Positions 19,357-29,070 of a stretch of 64,000 bases of DNA are shown one piece after another. Position 1 is the stretch's first letter; the number at the start of each line of letters is the position of its first letter. Location: the NCBI GenBank assembly GCA_002706685.1, contig PALV01000020.1:186001-250000 (forward strand), given 5' to 3'. This DNA is from Gammaproteobacteria bacterium (GTDB taxonomy: Bacteria; Pseudomonadota; Gammaproteobacteria; Pseudomonadales; Pseudohongiellaceae). Both the position numbers and the translations under genes were made by a program. The notes beneath the pieces are model-generated. The model worked only from the letters and a program-made list of their open reading frames with translations. It did no database searches and was not told the DNA's origin.

Positions 19357-19980
19357 TTAGTTGCTTAGCGACTGCGCCTCTCTGACCAGACGGTCCTTGC
19401 GCGATTCCAGCTCGGAGATAAGAGCCTTCTGGAGGGGCTCGGCGGTCTGCCCATTCGCATCCACATTGTCGTACTTGCTCTGCTCGGTTGCCAGCATCTG
19501 CAGCAGTTCCTCGGCGGCCGTAATCGCCTCACGCAATCGTGCATTGGCCTGTTCGCGCCGACTGATGCGGGCCTCGTACTCGGCCAGTTGCCGTTCCATC
19601 GCAGCAATACGCTCTTCCTCGGCCTGAGCCATGCGCGCCCGCTCGGCTGCCATTTGCTGTTGCTGCAGCACTGCTGCCTGGCGAGCCCGCTCCTCAGCTC
19701 TTTGTTCTGCTTCTTCTCTGGCCGCCTCAGCTGCCTCACGTTCCCGCTGAATAATTGCCAGCTGCTCCCGCAATTCACGCTCGCTGCGTTCAGCCTCGAG
19801 CCGTGCACGTTCTGCCTGCTGGAATTGAACCGCCAGTTCTCTGGCCTCGGCCTGAGCCGCCGCCTGCTGCTCCATCATAGCCTGCTGTTCGGCCTGCGAC
19901 GCGCAGCCAGCCAGCACCATTAAAGTCACTGCCCCGACCAACAGGCGCAGCGATGCTGTGTTTAAGCGAATCATCTTCAT
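19357..19980 (-). CDS. coiled-coil lipoprotein
   Basis: A 207-residue predicted lipoprotein with a lipobox LAGC (Cys26). Residues ~28-165 are a continuous Ala/Glu/Arg/Gln-rich heptad-like coiled coil (AAEAAREEAEQRAEERARQA), and a short C-terminal segment (LLQMLATEQSKYDNVDANGQ) follows. This resembles small envelope lipoproteins with DUF4398-like helices, but the function is unknown. Ser at +2 after Cys (CAS) gives no inner-membrane retention Asp, so outer-membrane localisation is likely. It is divergent from the gene at 20172. Confidence 0.8.
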   Translation of the reverse strand: MKMIRLNTASLRLLVGAVTLMVLAGCASQAEQQAMMEQQAAAQAEARELAVQFQQAERARLEAERSERELREQLAIIQREREAAEAAREEAEQRAEERARQAAVLQQQQMAAERARMAQAEEERIAAMERQLAEYEARISRREQANARLREAITAAEELLQMLATEQSKYDNVDANGQTAEPLQKALISELESRKDRLVREAQSLSN

Positions 19981-20171
19981 ACCCTTGTCTACAATCAGGA
20001 TCAGGGACAGGCAAGCGGGCTTGCCGCATCAAATAGAACGATTTCCATACTTTACCACACCAATCAGACGATTGAGCAGCGCTCAGTCCAGATTGGCTGT
20101 CGACCACCAACTTACTCTATAATCGATTGCGCCACAGAGGCCCACGAGCCAACTCACCGATACCGTGAACC

Positions 20172-21494
20172 ATGCCCAGAACGTTTCTACGACATTTCAT
20201 TTTCATACTCGGTCTGCTAATAGCATGTCTGTTGGGCCTGGGCATGCTGATCCTGAGCACATCCCCGAATGTGACTGGAAATGGGGCTCTCAATGAATCA
20301 GAACGCCGCGAAGTCGAGCAACTGATTGCCGATTACAGCCCCAACCGCCTGAGGGGCAGCGGCGAACAACAACTGACGCTGGATGCCCACGAGCTGACCA
20401 TGCTCGGCAACGTCCTGCTAAACAGCGTTCCCGGCCTGCAACCAGCCGCGATGAGAGTGGCAATCAGCGGTGCAACTGCTGATGGCGAGATCAGCATCCC
20501 GCAAACTCTCGGCCCCTTCGGCACCGTCTATCTCAACCTGAGCGCAAGTTTTGCCCAGCAGGGTGACAGCGTTCGACTGACATCACTGCGAGCCGGCAGA
20601 CTGCCAATACCGCGCTACTTCACGAATGCCGCACAAGCCTGGCTTGCCAGCCGTCTGCAGGCGGCTGGCACCCCAAGAGAAGAGTTGCTGGTGTTGAGAC
20701 GAAATCTGGACAACACCGCGCTGGCCAATGACGAGCTGCAACTCAGGCTGCAATGGAACGAACAGACTCTGGAACGTCTGCGCAGCCAGGCCCGGCAGTG
20801 GGCCATTTCCGCTGAGGATCGTGAACGAGTGCGTGCCTATTATCAGGAAATCGTCCGCATCGCTGAACAACAGGCCGTCGACAATCGCTTTGTATCCCTG
20901 CACCGCTTCCTGCCATCACTGTTCACGCTGGCGGTCGAGCGCAGCGACTCGGCAGACGACGCTATCGCGGAGAACCGTGCTTTATTACTGACCCTGTCCA
21001 TGTTTACCAATGAACTGCCCGTCAGTGACCTGCTGGGGCCCCAACCCGACATTCAGCCAGGCGAGGCCGATACCCGGGCCACTGATCTGCGCACAATGAT
21101 GTTCTACCGGCACGATCTCAGTCTGCACTTTACCACCGCTGCGGCGATCGCCGCTTCGGCCGGTGTTGATCTGGCGGACATACTGGGAACCGCCAAGGAA
21201 GTCTATGATTCGCGACAGCGCAGCGGTTTCAGTTTCAGCGACCTGACAGCCAATCTGTCAGGCATGGCGCTGGGAGAGGCCGCCACACAGCCCGAAAGTG
21301 CACAGCAACTGCAACGCCGGATGGCTGCAGCACAGGCCGAGACCGACTATATGCCCACCCCAAGGACCGATGCAGACGGAATGACCGAGGAGGAATTCGC
21401 GCAACGCTTTGTAGATCGGAGCAGCGACGTTTACAATAGCAGGCTTTCCGATATCAATGAGTTAATAGCGGCTTTGCCGGTTTACACGGACTGA
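20172..21494 (+). CDS. membrane-anchored protein of unknown function
   Basis: A 440-residue protein with an N-terminal membrane anchor (FIFILGLLIACLLGLGMLIL) and a large, presumably periplasmic region. It is helical between residues ~150 and 290, and has a C-terminal segment with GFSFSDLTANLSGMALGEAA and EEEFAQRFVDRSSDVYNSRL. I have a sense that similar long hypothetical proteins occur in other marine gammaproteobacteria, with the 'GFSFSDL' region as the best conserved part, but cannot name a family. It is followed after 9 bp by the PLP enzyme gene, so co-transcription is possible. Confidence 0.8.
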   Translation: MPRTFLRHFIFILGLLIACLLGLGMLILSTSPNVTGNGALNESERREVEQLIADYSPNRLRGSGEQQLTLDAHELTMLGNVLLNSVPGLQPAAMRVAISGATADGEISIPQTLGPFGTVYLNLSASFAQQGDSVRLTSLRAGRLPIPRYFTNAAQAWLASRLQAAGTPREELLVLRRNLDNTALANDELQLRLQWNEQTLERLRSQARQWAISAEDRERVRAYYQEIVRIAEQQAVDNRFVSLHRFLPSLFTLAVERSDSADDAIAENRALLLTLSMFTNELPVSDLLGPQPDIQPGEADTRATDLRTMMFYRHDLSLHFTTAAAIAASAGVDLADILGTAKEVYDSRQRSGFSFSDLTANLSGMALGEAATQPESAQQLQRRMAAAQAETDYMPTPRTDADGMTEEEFAQRFVDRSSDVYNSRLSDINELIAALPVYTD

Positions 21495-21503
21495 TCATTC
21501 AGC

Positions 21504-22745
21504 ATGACAACATCAGACAAGCAGGGATTCATCACGGCAAACCTGCACGCCGACCGTAATGCCAAACCTGAACACGGTGTGCTGCACAAGCCTGTGCACA
21601 CTTCAGTTGCATTCAGCTACGACGATGCACGCGATCTGGCGGCAGTCTTTCAGGGCAAAAAATCAGGCTTCAATTACGGCCGTCAACAGAACCCCACGGT
21701 CAATGCTCTGCAGGACCGCGTCACCCAAATGGAAGGCGGCATTGCCAGCACCGCATTTGCGACAGGAATGGCGGCTATTGGTTCGGCAATGTTCGCCCTG
21801 CTGAAACATGGCGACCATATTATCTCCAGCGCATTCCTGTTCGGAAACACCAACAGCCTGTTTAACTCGTTCAAAAAATTTGGGGTTGAAGTCAGCTTTG
21901 TCGATACAACCTCAGCCGAGGCTGTTGCGGCGGCGATTCAACCCAACACCAGGCTTGTCTTTACGGAAACGATCGCCAACCCTGTCACCCAGGTCGCCGA
22001 CCTTAAAGGTATTGGCGAATTGTGCAGCAAACACGGCATCATTTATATCGTCGACAACACGATGACCTCGCCGTGGTTCTTTAAGCCGGTCAATGTTGGG
22101 GCCAGTTTGATTATTAACTCGCTCACCAAGTTTATAGGCGGTCACGGTAATGCACTTGGAGGCATGCTGACCGACACAGGTCTGTATGATTGGCAGGAAT
22201 ACCCGGGCATTGATGACACCTACAAAAAAGGTGACCCGGCGCTATGGGGAACAACCCAGATTCGCAAAAAAGGCCTGCGGGATTTTGGTGCCACGCTCGG
22301 ACCGGAGGCTGCCCATCACCTGGCGGTAGGCTCAGAAACCCTGCCCCTGCGCATTGAACGGGCGGCCGACAACGCTCTGAAACTGGCGCAGTTCTGTGAA
22401 CAGCACTCTCGTATCAATAAAGTGTTCTACCCCGGACTGCCATCGCATCCGCAGCATGAGCGCACACGCGAGCTGTTTCGCAAACCCGGCGCTCTAATGA
22501 GTATTGAACTGGATGACAGCATTGACTGCTTCGACTTTCTCAACAAACTGACCTGTGTGGTTGCTTCAAGCAATCTCGGCGACGTCCGCACACTTGCGAT
22601 TCCGGTTGCTCATACTATTTTTTATGAAATGGGTGCCGAGCGCCGCGCGTCAATGGGTATCAGTGACAACCTGATCCGACTGTCTGTGGGAATCGAAGAC
22701 ATTGATGACCTCATTCACGATTTTGAAGAGGCGTTGGCTATATGA
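21504..22745 (+). CDS. cystathionine gamma-synthase family PLP enzyme (O-acetylhomoserine sulfhydrylase-like)
   Basis: A 413-residue fold-type I PLP enzyme of the Cys/Met metabolism family. The cofactor lysine is in NSLTKFIGGHG (Lys209), with other family signatures (NPTVNALQDRVTQMEGG; FATGMAAIG; VDNTMTSPW). Members catalyse trans-sulfuration or direct sulfhydrylation on the way to methionine or cysteine; the exact reaction cannot be assigned. Its stop overlaps the next gene (Rieske protein) by 4 bp, so the two are coupled. Confidence 0.92.
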   Translation: MTTSDKQGFITANLHADRNAKPEHGVLHKPVHTSVAFSYDDARDLAAVFQGKKSGFNYGRQQNPTVNALQDRVTQMEGGIASTAFATGMAAIGSAMFALLKHGDHIISSAFLFGNTNSLFNSFKKFGVEVSFVDTTSAEAVAAAIQPNTRLVFTETIANPVTQVADLKGIGELCSKHGIIYIVDNTMTSPWFFKPVNVGASLIINSLTKFIGGHGNALGGMLTDTGLYDWQEYPGIDDTYKKGDPALWGTTQIRKKGLRDFGATLGPEAAHHLAVGSETLPLRIERAADNALKLAQFCEQHSRINKVFYPGLPSHPQHERTRELFRKPGALMSIELDDSIDCFDFLNKLTCVVASSNLGDVRTLAIPVAHTIFYEMGAERRASMGISDNLIRLSVGIEDIDDLIHDFEEALAI

Positions 22746-23086
22746 TTACACTTTGCCACCAGTCCGACATCGAGGAAGGCCGCGCCAAGGGATTTGATGT
22801 GAATGGCAAACAGCTGTTCGCGGTTAAAAAAGACGAGCAGCTTTTTCTGTATTACAACTACTGCCCGCATCTTGGCACCCCACTGGAATGGCTGGAGGAT
22901 CAGTTTCTCGATCCGGATGGTGTCTTTATTCAATGCGCCACCCATGGCGCCCTGTTCCAGATCGAGAACGGTCAGTGTATTCAGGGCCCCTGCAAAGGCA
23001 AGTCGCTAAAACCAATCCCCTTTGAGCTGGGCAATGGCTTCATGATGGTTGAAGAATCGCAGGTCGCCCTGCTTGGTCGCCTCTGA
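22742..23086 (+). CDS. Rieske [2Fe-2S] domain protein
   Basis: A 114-residue soluble ferredoxin-like protein. The cluster ligands are CPH (Cys41, His43) and CATH (Cys65, His68). The spacing between the two halves is 21 residues, longer than the usual 15-17, because of an inserted loop (EWLEDQFLDPDG). It resembles NirD/biphenyl-ferredoxin type Rieske proteins that serve as electron carriers. It is translationally coupled (ATGA) to the upstream PLP enzyme, suggesting a joint role, but no oxygenase or reductase partner is nearby. Confidence 0.9.
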   Translation: MITLCHQSDIEEGRAKGFDVNGKQLFAVKKDEQLFLYYNYCPHLGTPLEWLEDQFLDPDGVFIQCATHGALFQIENGQCIQGPCKGKSLKPIPFELGNGFMMVEESQVALLGRL

Positions 23087-23102
23087 GGTCCGCAGGCGCT
23101 TT

Positions 23103-24305
23103 TCAGCCAGACAGCAGGGCTTTGGCCAGACGCTCAACCGCTCGCTCCATATCGGTCAGTGACCGTGTGTAGGCGAAGCGGACATAACGTCTGGCATTAT
23201 GCTCACCAAAATCCGTACCTGGCGTCAGTGCCACGCCATGGTTCTCCAGCAGGTTTTGGCAAAACGCCTCGCAGTCGTCCGAAAACTGATCAATTCCGGC
23301 ATAGCAGTAGAACGCACCTTGTGGTTGCCACGGCAGGCTGAATCCAAGTTGAGGCAGGGCACTGGCCAGGAAGTCGCGCCGCTGCCTGAATGCCTCGCGC
23401 CGGGCCTCATGTATCTCTATCGATGCTGGATCAAATGCGGCCAGGGCTGCGTGCTGCGAAGCTGTGCAGGCAGCAATGAACAGGTTCTGAGCCAGTACAT
23501 TGGCGGTGGCAGCAAAGCTCTGCGGCACGACCAGCCAACCAACACGCCACCCGGTCATACCAAAATATTTCGAAAAACTGTTGATGACAAAATTCTGTTC
23601 ACCGAAGGCAACAGCTGTCGGCAGGTCACCCATGGGCCGGCTCTGTTCCCGCGCGCGGGTGAAGTCCAGTCCATGGTAAATCTCATCAACCAGCAGGTGG
23701 ACACCGCGCCGCTGCGCCCAGTAGCTAAGCTCCTGCAAGGCAGCAGATTCAATGACCGCGCCTGTTGGATTGGCGGGCGAAGCCAGCCACAGACCTTTGA
23801 CACTATCGGTGTAGATGGCATCCAGCTGACTGATTGATGGCGCCGCCTGGCCAGGTGTTTCCGGTGCAAGCAGCACCGATCGACCGCCAGCCAACTGCAC
23901 GTAATTCCGATTGCATGGGTAGGCAGGATCCGGCATCAGTACATGATCGCCAGGGTTGATTAGCAGATTGGACAACAGCACCAGGGCGCCACTGGCACCT
24001 GGCGTAATGATGATGCGAGATGGTTCAACATCTACTTCGTGATGCTCAGCGTAAAACCGGGCAATGCGTTCGCGCAGAGCAGACAGGCCTGATGCTGCCG
24101 TGTAACTGGTCCGGCCAGACTGTAATGCCTGAACGCCCGCAGCAACAATGGGGTCGCAGGTCGTAAAGTCAGGCTCACCGACCTCAAGATGAATGATGTC
24201 ACGGCCCTGCACTTCAAGCTGCATGGCTCGCTCGAGCACATCCATGACCCTGAATGGATTCACTTTTTTGGCCCGATCGGTCGCCTGAAACGGCAGTTTT
24301 GTCAT
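23103..24305 (-). CDS. class I/II pyridoxal-phosphate aminotransferase
   Basis: A 400-residue aspartate-aminotransferase-fold enzyme. Visible signatures are DIIHLEVGEPDFTTCDP near residue 35, the substrate/cofactor-binding ASPANPTGAVIE, and the PLP lysine in NSFSKYFGMTGWRVGW. Related gammaproteobacterial enzymes act on alanine, aspartate or aromatic/branched amino acids; the substrate is not predictable. It is convergent with the Rieske gene (16 bp apart) and divergent from dksA, with a 278-bp gap in which I found no strong promoter. Confidence 0.92.
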   Translation of the reverse strand: MTKLPFQATDRAKKVNPFRVMDVLERAMQLEVQGRDIIHLEVGEPDFTTCDPIVAAGVQALQSGRTSYTAASGLSALRERIARFYAEHHEVDVEPSRIIITPGASGALVLLSNLLINPGDHVLMPDPAYPCNRNYVQLAGGRSVLLAPETPGQAAPSISQLDAIYTDSVKGLWLASPANPTGAVIESAALQELSYWAQRRGVHLLVDEIYHGLDFTRAREQSRPMGDLPTAVAFGEQNFVINSFSKYFGMTGWRVGWLVVPQSFAATANVLAQNLFIAACTASQHAALAAFDPASIEIHEARREAFRQRRDFLASALPQLGFSLPWQPQGAFYCYAGIDQFSDDCEAFCQNLLENHGVALTPGTDFGEHNARRYVRFAYTRSLTDMERAVERLAKALLSG

Positions 24306-24583
24306 GCTTTTTTACCTGCTTTGCAGTGGTCAAAATTCAGCGTCGCAACATAACATTTTTTGTAGCCTGGACGATAATAATCTGGTAGCTTACTGCGCTT
24401 GCTGAATCCGACACCGCCGTCAGGGACGCTCTGCCAGTGAATAAGAGCAGGATGAGCGGGGATCAGGCAGTAATTCTGTTGGCAAGCGTGCAGGATCGCG
24501 CTACTGTTAAGAGTCAGATTTCGATCACCGGCGACGGCACCGAAATTATGGAAAACCCGCAAGGGTACGAGGCCTGGTTAACC

Positions 24584-25036
24584 ATGTCCAAGACACAAAC
24601 GAGCATCGCAACTGACAGTGCTTCGGTTCTGAAAACGTTCACGCCCTACAAGATCAAGAAGGGCGAGGAGTACATGAACGAGGCTCAGAAAGAACATTTC
24701 AAGGCCATACTTCGCAGCTGGCGCAATCAGCTCATGGAAGAAGTGGATCGCACAGTGCATCACCTGCAGGACGATGCGGCGAACTATCCGGATCCAGCAG
24801 ATCGGGCCACTCAGGAAGAAGAGTTCAGTCTCGAGCTGCGCACCCGTGATCGCGAGCGCAAGCTGATCAAGAAAATCGACTCTACTATCGAAAAGATTGC
24901 CCAGGATGACTACGGATACTGTGAGTCCTGTGGCATAGAGATCGGCATTCGCAGACTCGAAGCCCGACCGACGGCCGACAAATGCATCGACTGCAAAACA
25001 CTCGATGAGATCCGCGAAAAGCAGTGGGGAGCCTGA
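24584..25036 (+). CDS. dksA: RNA polymerase-binding transcription factor DksA
   Basis: DksA binds the RNA polymerase secondary channel and with ppGpp controls rRNA and amino-acid promoters. From ATG 24584 the product is 150 residues, matching the family. It has the coiled-coil tip residues Asp70, Asp73 and Ala75 ([10 protein letters not shown]) and the four zinc cysteines 113, 116, 134 and 137 (CESC, CIDC). The frame stays open upstream to 24437, but that extension has no similarity and 24584 has a GAGG upstream. The last 32 bp overlap gluQRS, as in Pseudomonas-type dksA-gluQ loci. Confidence 0.97.
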   Translation: MSKTQTSIATDSASVLKTFTPYKIKKGEEYMNEAQKEHFKAILRSWRNQLMEEVDRTVHHLQDDAANYPDPADRATQEEEFSLELRTRDRERKLIKKIDSTIEKIAQDDYGYCESCGIEIGIRRLEARPTADKCIDCKTLDEIREKQWGA

Positions 25037-25922
25037 ACACGGCTACATAGGCCGTTTCGCTCCCTCACCAAGTGGCGCTCTCCACTTTGGCTCCCTGCTG
25101 GCAGCCCTCGCCAGCTATCTTGATGCGCGTGCGCACAGCGGCCAATGGCTGGTGCGCATGGAAGACCTTGACCCCGCCCGCGAGCCACCCGGCGCAGCTG
25201 ATCAGATCCTCCGGACACTTGAAGCATTCGGGCTGTTCTGGGATGGTCAGGTAATCTATCAAAGCCAGCGACAGGCAGCCTATTTTGAGGCACTCGAGCA
25301 ACTACAGCATCAGAGCCTTACCTTCCCCTGCACCTGCTCCCGCAAGCGCATAAAAGCCATGGGGGGCGTATACGATGGCAAATGTCGAAAGCGTCAAAGC
25401 CCGCCACGGCATGACTTTGCCACACGCCTGAAAGTAAGTGACGAACTTATTTGCATACCCGACCAGATTCAGGGCGACTTCGTACAGAACCTGCTTCACC
25501 ACTGCGGCGACTTCATTCTGCAGCGTCGCGACGGGCTGATTGCCTACCAACTGGCCGTGGTTGTTGACGATGCATGGCAACAGGTAACTGATATTGTGCG
25601 TGGTTACGACCTGCTTGAATCGACACCGCGCCAGGTGTTTCTGCAGCGTTTGCTGGGTTACCCTACGCCCGAATATGCCCATATTCCCGTCGCCGCCAAC
25701 GACCTCGGGCAAAAGCTCAGCAAGCAGCATTTTGCGCGGCCGTTACTGGCCAGCGAGTCTCGACAGGCCACTCATAAAGCTCTGGAATTTCTCGGTCAAC
25801 AGCCTCCAGCTGAGCTCGCCAGCGAGGCTGCATCAATTCAGATTGACTGGGCTGTCGAGCATTGGGATATACATAACGTGCCCAAGTTGGCTAATATCCC
25901 GGTTTCACCCATGTTGAGCTGA
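25005..25922 (+). CDS. gluQ: glutamyl-Q tRNA(Asp) synthetase
   Basis: A truncated GluRS paralogue that attaches glutamate to the queuosine of tRNA(Asp). The 305-residue protein has the HIGH-like motif [13 protein letters not shown], zinc-type cysteines in FPCTCSRKR and GKCRKR, a KMSKS-like motif KLSKQH, and no anticodon-binding domain. The start overlaps dksA by 32 bp. In other species gluQ is translated from the dksA transcript, and that layout is preserved here. Confidence 0.95.
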   Translation: MRSAKSSGEPEHGYIGRFAPSPSGALHFGSLLAALASYLDARAHSGQWLVRMEDLDPAREPPGAADQILRTLEAFGLFWDGQVIYQSQRQAAYFEALEQLQHQSLTFPCTCSRKRIKAMGGVYDGKCRKRQSPPRHDFATRLKVSDELICIPDQIQGDFVQNLLHHCGDFILQRRDGLIAYQLAVVVDDAWQQVTDIVRGYDLLESTPRQVFLQRLLGYPTPEYAHIPVAANDLGQKLSKQHFARPLLASESRQATHKALEFLGQQPPAELASEAASIQIDWAVEHWDIHNVPKLANIPVSPMLS

Positions 25923-25947
25923 ATGCCGAACCAGAATCGGAAACGTC

Positions 25948-26124
25948 ATGTATCTGCCACCTGCAACACTGATTGTCATACTGTTTACTTACCTGGTGTT
26001 TCTGGTCAGCGTGGAATGGGCCATGCAGATGGACGGCGCATGGTATCGCCCCTTTGTGCTGTGTTTTCTGGTGATAGCCGCGGGCGCATGGGCATACCGG
26101 GAACAGAACTCCGATGAGCTTTGA
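25948..26124 (+). CDS. cbrX: CbrX-like small membrane protein overlapping cbrA
   Basis: A 58-codon frame begins at ATG 25948 (MYLPPATLIVILFTYLVFL) and ends with TGA at 26122-26124, 11 bp inside the cbrA gene. It encodes two hydrophobic helices (about residues 6-22 and 36-50) around a short loop (EWAMQMDGAWYRP). Pseudomonas has a small membrane ORF, cbrX, at exactly this place; it overlaps cbrA and couples its translation. Position, size, topology and overlap all agree. The gene symbol is an assignment by synteny and architecture rather than by verified sequence alignment. Confidence 0.75.
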   Translation: MYLPPATLIVILFTYLVFLVSVEWAMQMDGAWYRPFVLCFLVIAAGAWAYREQNSDEL

Positions 26125-29044
26125 ACTCAGTACATTATTCGCGCTGGGTATTGGTTATCTGGCCATTCTGTTTGGCATCGCTTTCATTACAGAAAAGGGC
26201 TGGATACCCGAGCGCGTGGTGCGCCATCCCATCGTGTATGTTCTCTCGCTCGGTGTGTTTGCCAGTGTCTGGTCCTATTACGCGTCTACAGGCAATGCCT
26301 TCAGGGACGGTTTCGGCTATCTGGCACCGTTTATCGGTATATCCCTGGCCTTCCTTCTGTCGCCGCTTATACTGCGCCCCATTCTGAATCTGACAAAGAC
26401 CTATCAGCTCAGCTCACTCGCGGACCTGCTGGCGTTTCGCTATCGCAGCCCCTGGGCCGGCACACTGACGACACTGATCATGCTGATCGGTGTCATGCCA
26501 CTGCTCGCCCTGCAGATTCAGGCGGTAGCCAATACAGTAGGCCTTTTATCACCAGACGCGACTCAGACCACTCTGGCACTGACCTTCTGTCTGCTGATCA
26601 CGCTGTTTGCGATATTTTTTGGCACCGGCAAGGGCTCCGGCCGCGAGCGTCATGACGGCCTGGTCATGACCATTGCGTTTGAGTCACTGGTTAAATTGCT
26701 GGCCGTATTGCTGGTCGGCTGGTTTGCCGTTCATGAGGGATTTGGGGGCTTCGCCGCCATGGAGGAGTGGCTGCAGGACCAGCCGGAACTGCTGCGACGC
26801 CTGAAAGAGCCAGCGCCTCCCGGCACGTTTCAGGTTCAGATGCTGATATTCTTTACGGCTGCTGTGGCGACGCCACACATGTTTTACATTACATTTCACG
26901 AGAACAATCACCCCAGAGCACTGAATGTTGCCAGCTGGGGTCTGCCCCTGTACTTCCTGTTGTTGAGCCTGCCGGTGCTGCCCATCCTCTGGGCAGGTCT
27001 GAATTCGGGCAGCCTGACGCCCATGGAGTACTACCCGGTCACCTTGGGTATTGACTACGACACACCCCTGATGACGCTGATCGGCTTCCTGGGCGGACTG
27101 TCAGCGGCCAGTGGCCTGATTATTGTTATCACCCTCGCCCTGTCGACGATGTGTCTGAACCACTTGATCCTGCCCATCTGGCAACCCAGGGCAAACCAGG
27201 ATATCTACCGGTGGCTGCTGTGGAAACGTCGTGCCTTGATTGCTGCACTGATATGGGGTGGCTTCCTGTTTTACTACATCCCCTCAGACAGCCAGAGCAT
27301 TCGTGCCGTCAGCAACATTGGCCTGGTGGGCAGCCTGCAGTTTCTGCCGGCAGTGATAGCGCTACTTTACTGGCCGCGTGGCAACAAAAAAGGTTTCATG
27401 GCCGGTGTGGCGGCTGGCACGGTAATCTGGGTGACCTTGTTGGTATTGCCGGTGGCGACCGGATTCAATCTGGTGGTGCTGGATGGCATGAACACACGCG
27501 TCATCATAGCCCTGTCGCTGATCTGCAACATCATCCTGTTCATCACCGTGTCACTGATGACCCGCAGTTCGACTGAAGAAAAAGTGTCTGCAGATATCTG
27601 CTCAGTCGACAACCTGCGGCGCCAGCGACGTGCCAGGGTCAGCGCCGGTTCGGCCGATGAGTTCATATCCCAGCTCACCAAACCCCTGGGCGAGCGGACC
27701 GCAACACGAGAAGTCATGCAGGCTCTTCGTGACCTCAACATGGACAAAAAAGACAAACGTCCCAAGTCGCTGCGTTTACTGCGCGGCCGCCTGGAGGCAA
27801 ACCTGTCGGGTCTGCTCGGCCCTGCCATTGCACATGACCTGATTGATCGATTCCTGCCCTACACGGCCAACAGTGAACCCGGCGCATCCGACGTCGCTGC
27901 GATCGAGAATCGAATTGAGGCCTATCGCAGCAATCTGTCGGGCATGGCGGCCGACCTGGACAACCTGCGCCGCTATCATCGCCAGATTCTAATGGATCTG
28001 CCGCTGGGCGTCTGCTCACTGGGACCGGAAGACCAGATCATTATGTGGAACCATGCGATGGAGAGCCTGACAGGCATCACGCCTGACGAGGCCGCCGGTC
28101 TGCAGCTGGGAGAAATCGGTGAACCCTGGTTCTCGCTGCTCAATCAATTCAGAACGGGCGACAACACGCATCAGCATAAAGCCACCGTCAACATCCACGG
28201 CAGCAAACGCTATGTCAGCCTGCACAAGGCTGTCATCGAAAAGTCAGCCAGCCCCAGGATACGTCAGGACGGCGTGATCATCTTGCTGGAAGACCTGACG
28301 GAAACCGAGTTGCTCGAAGAAGAACTCGCGCACAGTGAACGCCTGGCTTCCATTGGTCGCCTGGCTGCAGGCGTAGCGCATGAAATCGGCAACCCTATTA
28401 CCGGCATTGCCTGCCTGGCTCAGAATGTCCGTGATGAAACGCAGAATGATGAAATACGAAACATGGCCCGCCAGATCATCGAACAGACAGATCGCACCTC
28501 GCGCATCGTACAGTCGCTGGTCAACTTCGCTCACAGCGGCAGTCACAACAAATCTGACCAGCGCAAAGAACGGGTATCGATATCTGATTGCATCGATGAG
28601 GCCATTACGCTGGTGTCGCTTAACAAGAAGGGCAAGTACATGAACTTCGATGTGCGTTGCGATGAGCCGGCCTTTATTCTGGGGGACTCACAGCAGCTGC
28701 TGCAGGTACTTGTAAACCTGATCAATAACGCCCGCGATGCCAGCCCGGAGCAAAGCACAATAAGCGTTAACTGTGAGCGTATAGCGGCCTCGGTACAGAT
28801 CAGCGTCAGTGATGAAGGCACGGGCATCCCGGACTCCATCAAAGACCGCATTTTTGAGCCCTTCTTTACGACCAAGGAGCCAGGAGAAGGAACCGGACTG
28901 GGCCTATCACTGGTTTACAGCCTGGTTGAAAACCTTGGCGGACATATTGATATAATGAATGCTTCGGCGCGCACCGATAACCCCGGCGCTAAGGTAATTC
29001 TGAGTTTTCCCTGTTATGATGCGCAACACGCTCCCAACTCCTGA
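26114..29044 (+). CDS. cbrA: CbrA-type sensor histidine kinase with SLC5 transporter domain
   Basis: A 976-residue hybrid of transporter and kinase. Residues ~1-480 form an SSS/SLC5-like membrane domain (about 13 helices); a soluble linker and a PAS domain (about 625-735, LPLGVCSLGPEDQIIMWNHA) follow. Then comes a HisKA domain with phospho-accepting His756 (GVAHEIGNPITGI) and a HATPase_c domain with N box (NLINNARDAS), G1 (DEGTGIPDSI) and G2 (GEGTGLGLSLVYSLV). Length and order match Pseudomonas CbrA (about 980 residues), which with CbrB controls use of histidine and other carbon or nitrogen sources. The start overlaps cbrX by 11 bp and cbrB follows after 26 bp. Confidence 0.93.
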   Translation: MSFELSTLFALGIGYLAILFGIAFITEKGWIPERVVRHPIVYVLSLGVFASVWSYYASTGNAFRDGFGYLAPFIGISLAFLLSPLILRPILNLTKTYQLSSLADLLAFRYRSPWAGTLTTLIMLIGVMPLLALQIQAVANTVGLLSPDATQTTLALTFCLLITLFAIFFGTGKGSGRERHDGLVMTIAFESLVKLLAVLLVGWFAVHEGFGGFAAMEEWLQDQPELLRRLKEPAPPGTFQVQMLIFFTAAVATPHMFYITFHENNHPRALNVASWGLPLYFLLLSLPVLPILWAGLNSGSLTPMEYYPVTLGIDYDTPLMTLIGFLGGLSAASGLIIVITLALSTMCLNHLILPIWQPRANQDIYRWLLWKRRALIAALIWGGFLFYYIPSDSQSIRAVSNIGLVGSLQFLPAVIALLYWPRGNKKGFMAGVAAGTVIWVTLLVLPVATGFNLVVLDGMNTRVIIALSLICNIILFITVSLMTRSSTEEKVSADICSVDNLRRQRRARVSAGSADEFISQLTKPLGERTATREVMQALRDLNMDKKDKRPKSLRLLRGRLEANLSGLLGPAIAHDLIDRFLPYTANSEPGASDVAAIENRIEAYRSNLSGMAADLDNLRRYHRQILMDLPLGVCSLGPEDQIIMWNHAMESLTGITPDEAAGLQLGEIGEPWFSLLNQFRTGDNTHQHKATVNIHGSKRYVSLHKAVIEKSASPRIRQDGVIILLEDLTETELLEEELAHSERLASIGRLAAGVAHEIGNPITGIACLAQNVRDETQNDEIRNMARQIIEQTDRTSRIVQSLVNFAHSGSHNKSDQRKERVSISDCIDEAITLVSLNKKGKYMNFDVRCDEPAFILGDSQQLLQVLVNLINNARDASPEQSTISVNCERIAASVQISVSDEGTGIPDSIKDRIFEPFFTTKEPGEGTGLGLSLVYSLVENLGGHIDIMNASARTDNPGAKVILSFPCYDAQHAPNS

Positions 29045-29070
29045 GTACTAAAGAGCGCCGCCAACCGAGT

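Noticed and set aside
24437..24583. Upstream extension of dksA (49 codons)
   Set aside because: DksA from 24584 has the family's normal length and N-terminus; the extension has no recognisable similarity.
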